From the NCBI GenBank assembly GCA_021790425.1, contig JAJYEA010000009.1, forward strand, positions 1 to 59,159: DNA of 59,159 nt. Reading direction: 5' to 3'. Both the position numbers and the translations under genes were made by a program. The notes beneath the pieces were generated by a model, which ran no database searches, had not been told where the DNA came from, and saw only the letters and a program-made list of their open reading frames with translations. This DNA is from Thermoplasmata archaeon (GTDB taxonomy: Archaea > Thermoplasmatota > Thermoplasmata > Lutacidiplasmatales > UBA184). Position 1 is the first letter of the stretch. The number at the start of each line of letters is the position of its first letter. Positions 51,816 through 59,159 of this stretch are shown in pieces.

Positions 51816-52922
51816 TCAGAGGATCCGTCCGCGGCGCAGGAGGGGTGTCCCGTCCACGCTGACCTCGGCCCCGGCCACCGATACCCAGTCCATGAAGCTC
51901 GAGTCGTTCGTGCCTCCGAAGCCGGTGTTCCGTCCCACCTGGAGACTGACGACGCCCCGCTCGCTCACATGCATGCTCGGGACGTCCTTCAAGAGCGGAT
52001 TGAGCCCGAAGGCCAGCGCGCCCGCACGGTCCTTCCCCGCCGTGCCCTGCGCGTAGCGCTCCCGGAAGGACCCTTCCCCCTCCTCGAAGGAGAACTCGGT
52101 GAGCCGGCCCTCGTGGAACTCAAGGCGCCCCCCCGAGTTGGACCACCACGGCGTCCAGGTGGGAAGATTGGCCACGATCGTCCCCTCCGCGGTGCTCCCG
52201 TCGAGGGCGACGGGGAGTCTCCCCTCCGGATTTCCCGAGAGCATGCCGTAGGGGTCGACCGCGGAATGCCGGCCCGGTATCCCCGTGTGCAGCTTCGAGG
52301 GCACGCCGGCCAGGGCCACCTCGAGGTCCGTCCCGTTCGGGTGCCGGATCTGGACCCGCGGACGGCCCCGAAGGGACCGCTGCAACCGCGCCCCGTCCCG
52401 TGCCATCGACCGCGGGTCGGCGCTGCTCGCCTCGAGGATCCTGCGGGTCAACCGGTCCAGGGTGGTCCCCCAGGCCCTGGCGTTGCTCTCGGTCGCGAAC
52501 CCGAGGGCCATCCGCACTCCGCGGAGTCCCGTCGTGCGCACGATCGCGTACCACGGGTCGTTCCAGGCCGTGACTTCGTCGGAGGTCTTCAGGTCGAGCT
52601 GGTTGAACCGTGCGCTGTCGCCCGGCCCCCAGAACATGACGTACACGTCGGCCTCCTTGAGCGCGGCCTGCTCGGGGGCCCCCATGGTCCCCAGCAGCCG
52701 GGTCTGTTTCCGGTCGACGGCACTCCAGTACGCCGTCTCGTCCTCCAGGAACATGAGCGGGACGCCCCCCACCCGGCGCACCTCGTCGACCACCGCCGAC
52801 GCCATGGAGAGGGTGTGCGGCCAGGTCTCGACCACCACGTTCTCCCCGCGCCGGACGTTGAGGCAACGTCTCACCAAGTTGCGTGCCGCGAGTCGCTGGA
52901 GAGCTGAGAGTTCTCGAGGCAT
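51816..52922 (-). CDS. M29-like aminopeptidase family protein
   Basis: 368 residues. The start and general plan (RNLVRRCLNVRRGENVVVET, HPNGTDLEVAL, GNPEGRLPVALDGSTAEG, and a C-terminal FGGTNDSSFMDW) resemble thermophilic M29 aminopeptidases and their relatives. The C-terminal zinc ligands usual for M29 are only partly visible, so catalytic activity is uncertain. Probably cytoplasmic peptide turnover. Confidence 0.78.
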   Translation of the reverse strand: MPRELSALQRLAARNLVRRCLNVRRGENVVVETWPHTLSMASAVVDEVRRVGGVPLMFLEDETAYWSAVDRKQTRLLGTMGAPEQAALKEADVYVMFWGPGDSARFNQLDLKTSDEVTAWNDPWYAIVRTTGLRGVRMALGFATESNARAWGTTLDRLTRRILEASSADPRSMARDGARLQRSLRGRPRVQIRHPNGTDLEVALAGVPSKLHTGIPGRHSAVDPYGMLSGNPEGRLPVALDGSTAEGTIVANLPTWTPWWSNSGGRLEFHEGRLTEFSFEEGEGSFRERYAQGTAGKDRAGALAFGLNPLLKDVPSMHVSERGVVSLQVGRNTGFGGTNDSSFMDWVSVAGAEVSVDGTPLLRRGRIL

Positions 52923-52987
52923 GACCCACGGGAAGGAGGGCCGCTATTTCCCTTTTGGCCACAAACCCGGCGATAAATGTCAGTCGA

Positions 52988-53035
52988 CCCGTTCGCGGCC
53001 GGTGTCGGGTTTCCCGACCGACCCCCGCGAACGGG
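52988..53035. other. Strong two-part stem-loop between prefoldin and peptidase genes
   Basis: An 11-bp perfect outer stem (CCCGTTCGCGG / CCGCGAACGGG) encloses an inner 6-bp stem GTCGGG-TTT-CCCGAC. It lies downstream of the prefoldin stop and upstream of the peptidase start on the minus strand. Terminator, leader structure or small RNA are all possible; no family recognised. Confidence 0.6.
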
Positions 53036-53061
53036 GGGGGCGAACGACGATGGCGCGGAGC

Positions 53062-53445
53062 CTATTCGCTCTCAGGAGGGGGGACGCTGACCTCCTTGAG
53101 GCCGGCGGCCCGGATCTGCTCGGTGAGCTCCTTCTGCATGGCCTCGTAGCGCTCGCGGAGATGGCCCTCCTGGCGCTCGATCGCCTTCAGCCGTACCTCG
53201 AGGGTCTCCTTCTCCTCCGAGAGCTTGTCCTCGACCTCCTTCTTGCTGGAGGCCTTGACCAGGAGCCCCCCGATGCTGCGGTAGATCGGGGTGTCGTCGT
53301 TGAGCGACTGGAGTTCCTCGGTGGTGCGGTTGGTCTCCCGGAGCTTGACCTCGAACTGGGCCTTCTGTTGGGCGAGCAACCCGATCTCCTGCTGGAGGCG
53401 CTGGAACTGCCGGAGATCGTTCTGGAGCTTGGCGGGTACGGACAT
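53062..53445 (-). CDS. pfdB: Prefoldin beta subunit
   Basis: 127 residues, normal for the family. Two long coiled-coil helices flank a central beta region (DDTPIYRSIGGLLVKAS), the prefoldin signature. It assembles with prefoldin alpha into the hexameric co-chaperone that passes unfolded proteins to the thermosome. The start is ATG 53445, supported by a TATA box 26 bases upstream; the open frame upstream is a shadow. Confidence 0.95.
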   Translation of the reverse strand: MSVPAKLQNDLRQFQRLQQEIGLLAQQKAQFEVKLRETNRTTEELQSLNDDTPIYRSIGGLLVKASSKKEVEDKLSEEKETLEVRLKAIERQEGHLRERYEAMQKELTEQIRAAGLKEVSVPPPESE

Positions 53446-53466
53446 GCGCGAGGGCAAGGACGGTCC

Positions 53467-53476
53467 CATTATGAGG
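53467..53476 (-). promoter_or_regulatory. TATA element of the prefoldin gene
   Basis: CCTCATAATG on the minus strand, centred 26 bases before ATG 53445 (leaderless). Confidence 0.5.
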
Positions 53477-53517
53477 CTTTCACACGGCTCGCGCTCGGCG
53501 CCGATCTTGGATATGGA

Positions 53518-53526
53518 CTTATAACC
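53518..53526 (+). promoter_or_regulatory. TATA element of the second YVTN gene
   Basis: CTTATAACC, centred 30 bases before ATG 53552, divergent from the prefoldin promoter about 45 bases away. Confidence 0.55.
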
Positions 53527-53551
53527 GCATTCAGAGTGCTCGCTTGAACCC

Positions 53552-56500
53552 ATGTCGAGTTCGAAGTGGACGCACGTCGCGCTGTGCCTGACCGTTGCCC
53601 TTCTTGCCGCGATCCCGGGGGTCCCGCTGGCCCATGCCGTACCCTTGGCGGCGGGGGCCCACGCGTCCCCGGGTACGCAACCCGGAACCGCGGCCGGCGC
53701 GTCACCCCGTTCCCCGTCCTCCTCGGGGTCGCCCGCACCTTCCACGCCCTCCTCCTCGGCCTATAACAGCAACTACGTTGGGTGGGAGCTCTCCTTCCCG
53801 AACGGGACGTCGCTGCAGGGGGGTCCCACTCTCCTGGGGTGCCAATGGTCGAGCGCGGGCGCCTACGACCCTGTGAATGGCTACCTCTACGTGGCTTCGA
53901 GCCGATACAGCACCCTCTGCGTCGTGGACCCGCGGTCGGGGGCGGTGCTCGACAGCCTCCCAACGGGGAGCCAACCCGAGTCGGTGGTCTACGACCCCGC
54001 CAACGGCTACGTGTACGTTTCCAATTACCTCTCGGGAACGGTGACGATCGTGAACACGGCGAGCGAGACCGTCGTGGGGTCGGTCGGAGTGGGGAAGGGC
54101 CCCCTCGGCCTGGCCTACGATGCGAGCCGCGACGACCTGTACGTCGTAAATTCCCTCTCGAACAACGTCACGGTGCTGAACTGCTCCACCGGGACGATCA
54201 CAGCCTGGCTCGGCGTCGGGACGCAGCCCTACCGGGCGGCGTGGGACCCGGTGACGGAGGAGACGTACGTGACCAACCTCATGAGCGCCACCGTGACGGT
54301 CTTCAATGGCACGACCACCACGGCCACGATCAACGTGGGCCAGTACCCGCTCGACGTGCTCTACTCGGAATCCAACCACTACCTCTATGTCGCGAACGAA
54401 GGGACCAAGAATCTCTCCGTCATCAACACCGTCACCCACTCGGTCTACACCACGATGAGCCTGGCGGGAACCCCCACGTACCTCGCGTACGACCCTACTT
54501 CCACGGAGGTCTACATCGGGGAGGGGACGCAGATCCAGGTCATCAACTCGACCAACAACGCCCCTTCGACCACCCTCAATCCGGGCTTCTCTTCCACCGG
54601 CATGATCGCGGACCCCGCCTTGGGGGCCATCTACGCGATGGGGGTGGCGTTCCTCTACGAATTGTCCGGCTCCTCGAATGTCGTTCTCGCGACCATCTCG
54701 ATCGGGACCGCGCCCGTGCGGGTCGCGTTCGACCCGCGGACGGGCGAGTTCTTCGTCGCTCTTCTCGGCGCCAATGCCCTCGCGGTGCTCAACGGGACGA
54801 CCCGGGCGGTGGTCGCGACGATCAACGTGGGAGGGAGTCCTATCGGGGTGGCGTACGACCCCTCGAACGGGCATATCTACTGCGCCAACAATGCGAACAA
54901 CAACGTGAGCGTGGTGGACCCGGCCACGCGCACCGTGGTCGCGAGCGCTCCGGTAGGGACCCAACCCTCCGACATCGCCTACGATGCCGACAACGGCTAT
55001 CTCTACGTCACGAACACCGTCTCGAACAACGTAACGGTCATCAACGGAAGCACGAACCAGGTCGCCGGGAACGTCCCCGTCCAGGCCACGCCCACCGGGA
55101 TCGCCTGGGACTCGCTGAACGGAGAGATCTACGTGGCGGACTACGGCTCCCACAACGTGAGCGTCATCCAGGGCCTGAGCGTCGTGGCGACGCTGCCGGT
55201 GGGGACCAACCCGGACGGAGTCGCCTACGACGCGCAGAACGGGGACATCTACGTTGCGAACTACGGCTCCGGCAACCTGAGCCTCATCAACTCGGCCAAC
55301 GCCGTCGTGGCCGCGGTCGCCGTCGGCTCCAGCCCCGAGATGGACGTCTACGACAGCGGGAACCAGGAGATCTACGTCGCCGACCCCGGGACGACCATGG
55401 TCGAAATCGTCAGCGGAAGCACGGTCGTGGCCATGCTCGGCATGGCGACCATCCCGGTCGCCGTGGGATACGACTCTCAGAACGGGGAGGTCGCGGTCCT
55501 CGAAGAGACCTCCAGCAACCTCGTCCTGCTGGGAGGGGTCTACGTGAACGGCTCCTTCCCCATCGCGACGTATCCGTCCGGGGAGGTGGACGACCCCGCC
55601 AACGGGAACGTCTACGTGTCCCAGTGGTATACCGGCGACGTCAGCGTGGTCTCCCCGGCCACCCGGTCGCTCGTCGCGAACTTCTTTGTCGGGGCCCTGC
55701 CCGGCGCCGTGGCGCTCGATCCCGTCCATCAGGACCTTTTCGTCGCGCTCGAGGGCAACCTTGACGTGAGCGTGGTCGACCTTGCCCTGGACCGGGTCGT
55801 GGCGAACATCAGCGTCGCGGCCCGGGCCAATGCCCTCCTCTACGACCCCGCGACGCACGAGATCTACGCATCGCTCTCGAACTCCCAGCTCGTGGCCATC
55901 AACACCACGACGCGGACCGTCACCGCGACCATGCTGCTCCCGTCGTACGGCATGATGGCCTTCGACCCGAGCAACGGGGACATCTACGTCGCCTGCGAGT
56001 TCAACAGCTCGATCGGCGTGGTCGACGGCACCGCCCACAAGGTCCTGGCGAACATCTCGCTCGGGGCGGGCAACTACCCCTGGGGGATCGCCTTCGACAC
56101 GGCCAGCCGAGAACTCTACGTCCCCGACGACAGCACGAACAACGTGTCCATCGTCAACATGACCACCGACACGGTGGTCTCCGTCGTCCACCTCTGGGGG
56201 ACCCCGTACACTGCGGTCTACGACCCCGAGAACGGGGAGGTCTATGTCACGGGGGACCACTCGGGCAACGTGACGGTGTTCGATGGCACCTCGAATGCGA
56301 TGGTGGGCAATTTCACCGTGGGGGCATACCCGGAGTCGGAAGAATATGACGCGTCGGACGGCATCGTCTACGTCGGGGTGGCAGGCTACAGCCTGCTGGC
56401 CGCGGTGGCGACCGGCCCGCTGGTCACCTCCTTCACGGCGGTCCCCAACCCCGTCCAGGCCGGAGCGTACACCAACTTCACGACCGCGGTGACGGGCAAC

Positions 56501-57811
56501 GTCTCGGTCACCACGTTCCGGTATGGCGGGCTCCCTGCCGGGTGCACCAGTGCGGACCTCGCCGTCCTCCCCTGCCAACCCACGACCCCGGGGAACTATA
56601 CCGTGTGGGTGAACGCGAGCGACGGGAACGGTCACTGGTCCAACGCGAGCCTTCCGCTCACCGTGCTGACGCCGGCCGTCCTCGCCTCGGTCACGGTGAA
56701 CCCGCCCTCGGACACCCTGGGGGTCAGCACCTCCGTCTCGTTCACCGCCGTGCCGAACTGCACGGGAGGATCCTGCCCCACCACGGGCATCCACTACGCC
56801 TGGGCGCTCAGCAACGGTCTGGGCAAGCTCAACGCCACGACCGGTGGGACGGTCCTCTTCACCGCGGGCACTGCCGCGGGCACGGTGGTCCTGACGCTCT
56901 GGGGCACGTGGAACGGGGCGAACCGCACCTCCACGGCCAGCATCACGATCTCCGCCGGGTCCGTGTCCGCCCTGGTCTCGGCCTCGGTCAGCCCGACCGC
57001 GGTCCCCGTCCATGTGGGCGGCACCCAGAACTTCACCGCCACCGCCCAGTGCTCTCCGGGAGCCTGCCCGGCCGGGGTCACCTATCAGTGGAGCCTCAAC
57101 AACACCCTCGGCTCACTGAGCGGCGCCACCTCGGCGACCACGACCTTCACGGCCGGCCCCAAGGCGGGTTCCGTGCAGGTCCGGGCCGCGATCGCGCTCA
57201 ACGGGGTCGTGAAGTGGGCGAATGCGACCGCCAACCTCACCACGAGCGCGGTCCCCGTGCTGACCGGCGTGACCGTGAGCCCGACCTCGGCCAGCCTTGC
57301 CCCGGGGGCGTCGGCCACGTTCGTGGCCACCCCCACGTGCAGCGGGGGCGCCTGTCCCAACCCCGGCGTGACCTACACCTGGTCCCTCAGCGACACCCAC
57401 CTCGGGACCCTGTCCCCTTCGACCGGTACGAGCGACCAGTTCACGGCGGGATCGGCGACCGGAACGCTGACGCTCGTGGTGAACGCCTCGCTCAACGGGG
57501 TGACCGAGCACAGCGCCCCGGTGACGATCCAGATCGCCACGTCCCCCGGACCCAGCTCGGGCCCCTCGATGCTCCTCTGGATCGCGGTCGCGGCGGTGGT
57601 CGTCGTGGCGGCCCTGGTCGGGGTACTGTTCTTCCTCCGGCGCAGGAAACAGACCACCCCCGCGGCCCCCCCGCCGAGCGCTGCTCCCCCGATGAACGCC
57701 GCTCCGCCCCCAGCCCCTTCTCCCGAGCCGGCGGCGACACCCCCGCCTCCCGAGGCGGCACCTCCGGCGGCCATGCCACCACCGCTGCCACCGCCGCCTC
57801 CCCCGGCGTAG
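53552..57811 (+). CDS. Giant YVTN beta-propeller / Ig-like surface protein
   Basis: 1419 residues. Signal peptide (about 8-28), an S/P-rich linker, then about 20 YVTN-type repeats (about 70-950; YDPxNGxIYVxNxxSNNVxV), enough for two or three propellers, one GLPAGC Ig-like domain (about 954-1040), three Big-type domains (about 1045-1330, each with a conserved C-x-GG/PGA-x-CP pair likely forming a disulfide), a membrane helix (about 1338-1362) and a very proline-rich cytoplasmic tail. Similar in plan to the gene at 33175. Probably a surface or adhesion protein; archaeal S-layer proteins use the same repeats. Confidence 0.88.
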   Translation: MSSSKWTHVALCLTVALLAAIPGVPLAHAVPLAAGAHASPGTQPGTAAGASPRSPSSSGSPAPSTPSSSAYNSNYVGWELSFPNGTSLQGGPTLLGCQWSSAGAYDPVNGYLYVASSRYSTLCVVDPRSGAVLDSLPTGSQPESVVYDPANGYVYVSNYLSGTVTIVNTASETVVGSVGVGKGPLGLAYDASRDDLYVVNSLSNNVTVLNCSTGTITAWLGVGTQPYRAAWDPVTEETYVTNLMSATVTVFNGTTTTATINVGQYPLDVLYSESNHYLYVANEGTKNLSVINTVTHSVYTTMSLAGTPTYLAYDPTSTEVYIGEGTQIQVINSTNNAPSTTLNPGFSSTGMIADPALGAIYAMGVAFLYELSGSSNVVLATISIGTAPVRVAFDPRTGEFFVALLGANALAVLNGTTRAVVATINVGGSPIGVAYDPSNGHIYCANNANNNVSVVDPATRTVVASAPVGTQPSDIAYDADNGYLYVTNTVSNNVTVINGSTNQVAGNVPVQATPTGIAWDSLNGEIYVADYGSHNVSVIQGLSVVATLPVGTNPDGVAYDAQNGDIYVANYGSGNLSLINSANAVVAAVAVGSSPEMDVYDSGNQEIYVADPGTTMVEIVSGSTVVAMLGMATIPVAVGYDSQNGEVAVLEETSSNLVLLGGVYVNGSFPIATYPSGEVDDPANGNVYVSQWYTGDVSVVSPATRSLVANFFVGALPGAVALDPVHQDLFVALEGNLDVSVVDLALDRVVANISVAARANALLYDPATHEIYASLSNSQLVAINTTTRTVTATMLLPSYGMMAFDPSNGDIYVACEFNSSIGVVDGTAHKVLANISLGAGNYPWGIAFDTASRELYVPDDSTNNVSIVNMTTDTVVSVVHLWGTPYTAVYDPENGEVYVTGDHSGNVTVFDGTSNAMVGNFTVGAYPESEEYDASDGIVYVGVAGYSLLAAVATGPLVTSFTAVPNPVQAGAYTNFTTAVTGNVSVTTFRYGGLPAGCTSADLAVLPCQPTTPGNYTVWVNASDGNGHWSNASLPLTVLTPAVLASVTVNPPSDTLGVSTSVSFTAVPNCTGGSCPTTGIHYAWALSNGLGKLNATTGGTVLFTAGTAAGTVVLTLWGTWNGANRTSTASITISAGSVSALVSASVSPTAVPVHVGGTQNFTATAQCSPGACPAGVTYQWSLNNTLGSLSGATSATTTFTAGPKAGSVQVRAAIALNGVVKWANATANLTTSAVPVLTGVTVSPTSASLAPGASATFVATPTCSGGACPNPGVTYTWSLSDTHLGTLSPSTGTSDQFTAGSATGTLTLVVNASLNGVTEHSAPVTIQIATSPGPSSGPSMLLWIAVAAVVVVAALVGVLFFLRRRKQTTPAAPPPSAAPPMNAAPPPAPSPEPAATPPPPEAAPPAAMPPPLPPPPPPA

Positions 57812-57971
57812 GACCGAGATCGGGTCGCACTCTCTCCAGCCTCACGGGGGGGAGGCCTCCCTCCGTTCAGCCCCCCGGACTCCCCCGACCTGCGCGCGGG
57901 CTTGCGCTACCTCTCCCAGACGCTCAACGTCCACCCGCGGCCGTTGAGCGGCAGGTTCTACCGCCCATGGG

Positions 57972-58382
57972 TTGGGAATCCTGGCCGGGACACGTCGAGG
58001 AGGAGGGGCAGGGTATCCCTACGAGCGCCGGGTGCACGTTATCCGGGATAACCTGAGCCGCCACTGCGCACCGGCGGAGCGGTCGTGGGCGAAGCGGAAC
58101 AGCGTGACCCCGGTGGCATCCGCCCCACCGTCCAGATGCATGGACCCGGTGGAGAGGCTCGCGGGGGTCCTGCAGAGGATGGTGATGGAAGGGAGTGACT
58201 TCGGTTCTTGCCCCAGGCCGGAGTTCGACAACCATCGAGAGGATTTCATCACCGGTACACCGGGGTTGACCAACCCCCCCAAACTTGGCGATACAGTCTC
58301 TGACCGCTGTCCCCACTTCTTCCCTCGGCGAGCGGCCCTGCAGGGGGTGCCGCGGGGAGGACCCTGTAGGGAGGGTTCATGA
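57972..58382 (+). pseudogene. IS630-type transposase C-terminal remnant
   Basis: From about 58011 the translation matches the IS630 catalytic C-terminus: YPYERRVHVIRDNLSRH (Asp of the DDE triad) and DPVERLAGVLQRMVMEGSDF (Glu of the triad). The ATG at 57972 is not a real start. Upstream bases 57890-58000 read in another frame as LNVHPRPLSGRFYRPWVG, possibly the preceding part of the protein, which implies a frameshift. The N-terminal half is absent here. It fills most of the 635-base gap between genes. Confidence 0.75.
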
Positions 58383-58404
58383 CCACTCTTGTGTCGTGAG
58401 CCAC

Positions 58405-58415
58405 TTGATATATCC
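58405..58415 (+). promoter_or_regulatory. TATA element of the toxin-antitoxin-like pair
   Basis: TTGATATATCC, centred about 36 bases before ATG 58446, giving a leader of about 10 bases; GAGGTTGA just before the ATG may bind the ribosome. Confidence 0.5.
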
Positions 58416-58445
58416 CCTTGCCTATGTTGGCTATAGAGGTTGACT

Positions 58446-58661
58446 ATGGCGACTACCAGCATCGCTGTCAGCCAGGAGACAAGGAAGCTTCTGGAGTCCC
58501 TGAAGACTGGAGGCGAGACCTACGACGATGTGATCCGGGCACTGGTTGTCTCCCATCCGGTACGGTTGACCTGGGCCGAAATCGCGCGGCGCATTCGGGA
58601 GGAGGAACCCGAGGGTCCGATTGAAGAGTTGATTGCAAGGAGCCGGAAGCAGCCCTACTGA
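58446..58661 (+). CDS. Antitoxin-like small protein
   Basis: 71 residues. The N-terminus TTSIAVSQETRKLLESLK followed by GETYDDVIRAL is the pattern of archaeal VapB/DUF7557-type antitoxins, which bind DNA and a partner toxin. The C-terminal half is charged and helical. The stop overlaps the next ATG (TGATG), as in many toxin-antitoxin pairs. Base composition is lower in GC than in the surrounding genes. Confidence 0.7.
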   Translation: MATTSIAVSQETRKLLESLKTGGETYDDVIRALVVSHPVRLTWAEIARRIREEEPEGPIEELIARSRKQPY

Positions 58662-59017
58662 TGACCTTCCGGGTTCGGCGCAAGCTCGTCTGTGACCCAG
58701 AGTTCTTGGGGCACCCACCCCACGTGCGAGAAACCTACATTTCAGTCTTTAGGGAGTTGGCGGTAGCAGACTCTCCCACCCTCAAGGGGTCCGGATGGTA
58801 CATCGAGGAACTGCAGCAGAAGCAAAAGTTGGCCCCGGAAGGTATCTTCTCGGTGCATGTTTCAGATGATCGAGGGAAGACCTGGCCGTGGCGGGGGGCA
58901 TTCTTCCGGCGTGGAGGGGACATTGTCTTTTTCGGTTTCGGTCCGCGTAACCCGGATTTCTACGTCAGGATGGCACGGGTTCGAGAAGCGCTGGGTCGCA
59001 TCGATGACCAGCATTGA
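58661..59017 (+). CDS. Small protein downstream of antitoxin, toxin candidate
   Basis: 118 residues, family not recognised. Mixed alpha/beta; the segment SDDRGKTWPWRGAFFRRGGDIVFFGFGPRNPDFY recalls the small beta-sheet core of RelE/ParE-type toxins but no catalytic residues can be assigned. The start overlaps the antitoxin stop. Position and size make it the toxin candidate; this is inference. Confidence 0.6.
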   Translation: MTFRVRRKLVCDPEFLGHPPHVRETYISVFRELAVADSPTLKGSGWYIEELQQKQKLAPEGIFSVHVSDDRGKTWPWRGAFFRRGGDIVFFGFGPRNPDFYVRMARVREALGRIDDQH

Positions 59018-59159
59018 CCGTCCTCTGCTACTTGTCAGGGCCCTGGTCGAAATCCTCCGTGATACCCTCGAACCATGATCATCACCCCCCTTCCCGACGG
59101 GCCTCTAACTGGAGTACCCTCCTTCCTAACGGTGGAAAAGGCGGCGTTTTGACGGGTCG
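59018..59159. other. No gene recognised at the right edge
   Basis: 142 bases after the toxin candidate show no convincing reading frame or RNA. Confidence 0.4.

Noticed and set aside
54000-56400. Repeated blocks that might look like a CRISPR or DNA repeat array
   Set aside because: They are degenerate protein-level YVTN repeats in one frame; unit DNA differs and there are no spacers.

Overview
The window is GC-rich, gene-dense archaeal DNA. Marker genes settle the domain: ABCE1/Rli, the KH-domain beta-CASP nuclease aCPSF1/FttA, a proteasome beta subunit, prefoldin beta, a short-chain prenyl diphosphate synthase, leaderless genes with TATA boxes about 26 nt before the start codon, and an intron-bearing tRNA-His. 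A thermopsin (peptidase A5) domain, a DUF835 domain, a Rieske/cytochrome b pair and several giant YVTN/kelch/PKD surface proteins point to Thermoplasmatota. An aerobic or acid-tolerant soil or sediment lineage is my inference.

Layout. 1-5.3 kb: the 3' part of a TPR/zinc-ribbon AAA ATPase, then ABCE1 and seryl-tRNA synthetase. 5.3-10.4 kb: a tightly overlapping minus-strand operon of cystathionine beta-synthase, cystathionine gamma-lyase/synthase, CysRS, an alcohol dehydrogenase-like protein and SerRS, i.e. cysteine made from serine and homocysteine and then charged. 10.5-16.3 kb: a respiratory cluster of CuA-like cupredoxin, small membrane protein, Rieske, cytochrome b, two small membrane proteins and a CPA2-type antiporter. 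16.3-20 kb: a free-standing DnaJ-type zinc-finger protein, a quinone oxidoreductase-like gene, tRNA-His with a T-arm intron, a HAD phosphatase and an orphan zinc-ribbon protein.

20-25.5 kb: one 1815-residue thermopsin/beta-helix surface protein. 25.7-27 kb: an RGG-rich zinc-ribbon protein and Hsp20. 27.1-33.1 kb: an unusual Dpp/Opp-type ABC permease operon, with three tandem DppC-like genes behind a DppB-like permease fused to an extracellular kelch propeller and PKD domain; no ATPase or binding-protein gene is in the window. 33.2-40.1 kb: a secreted YVTN/PKD protein followed 4 nt later by a STAND-type ATPase with a DUF835-like domain inserted between Walker A and Walker B. 40.1-42.8 kb: aCPSF1 and proteasome beta. 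42.9-47.2 kb: a kelch/Ig surface protein. 47.4-58.4 kb: housekeeping genes (MBL hydrolase, M50 protease, TPR protein, prenyl synthase, M29-like peptidase, prefoldin) and a second YVTN giant, bounded by two decayed IS630-type transposase fragments. The right end has a small toxin-antitoxin-like pair.

The most unusual items are the kelch-PKD-DppB fusion, the STAND/DUF835 ATPase beside a secreted propeller, the intron-bearing tRNA-His, and the modified CuA-like site. All homology calls come from reading motifs by eye; no search was run.
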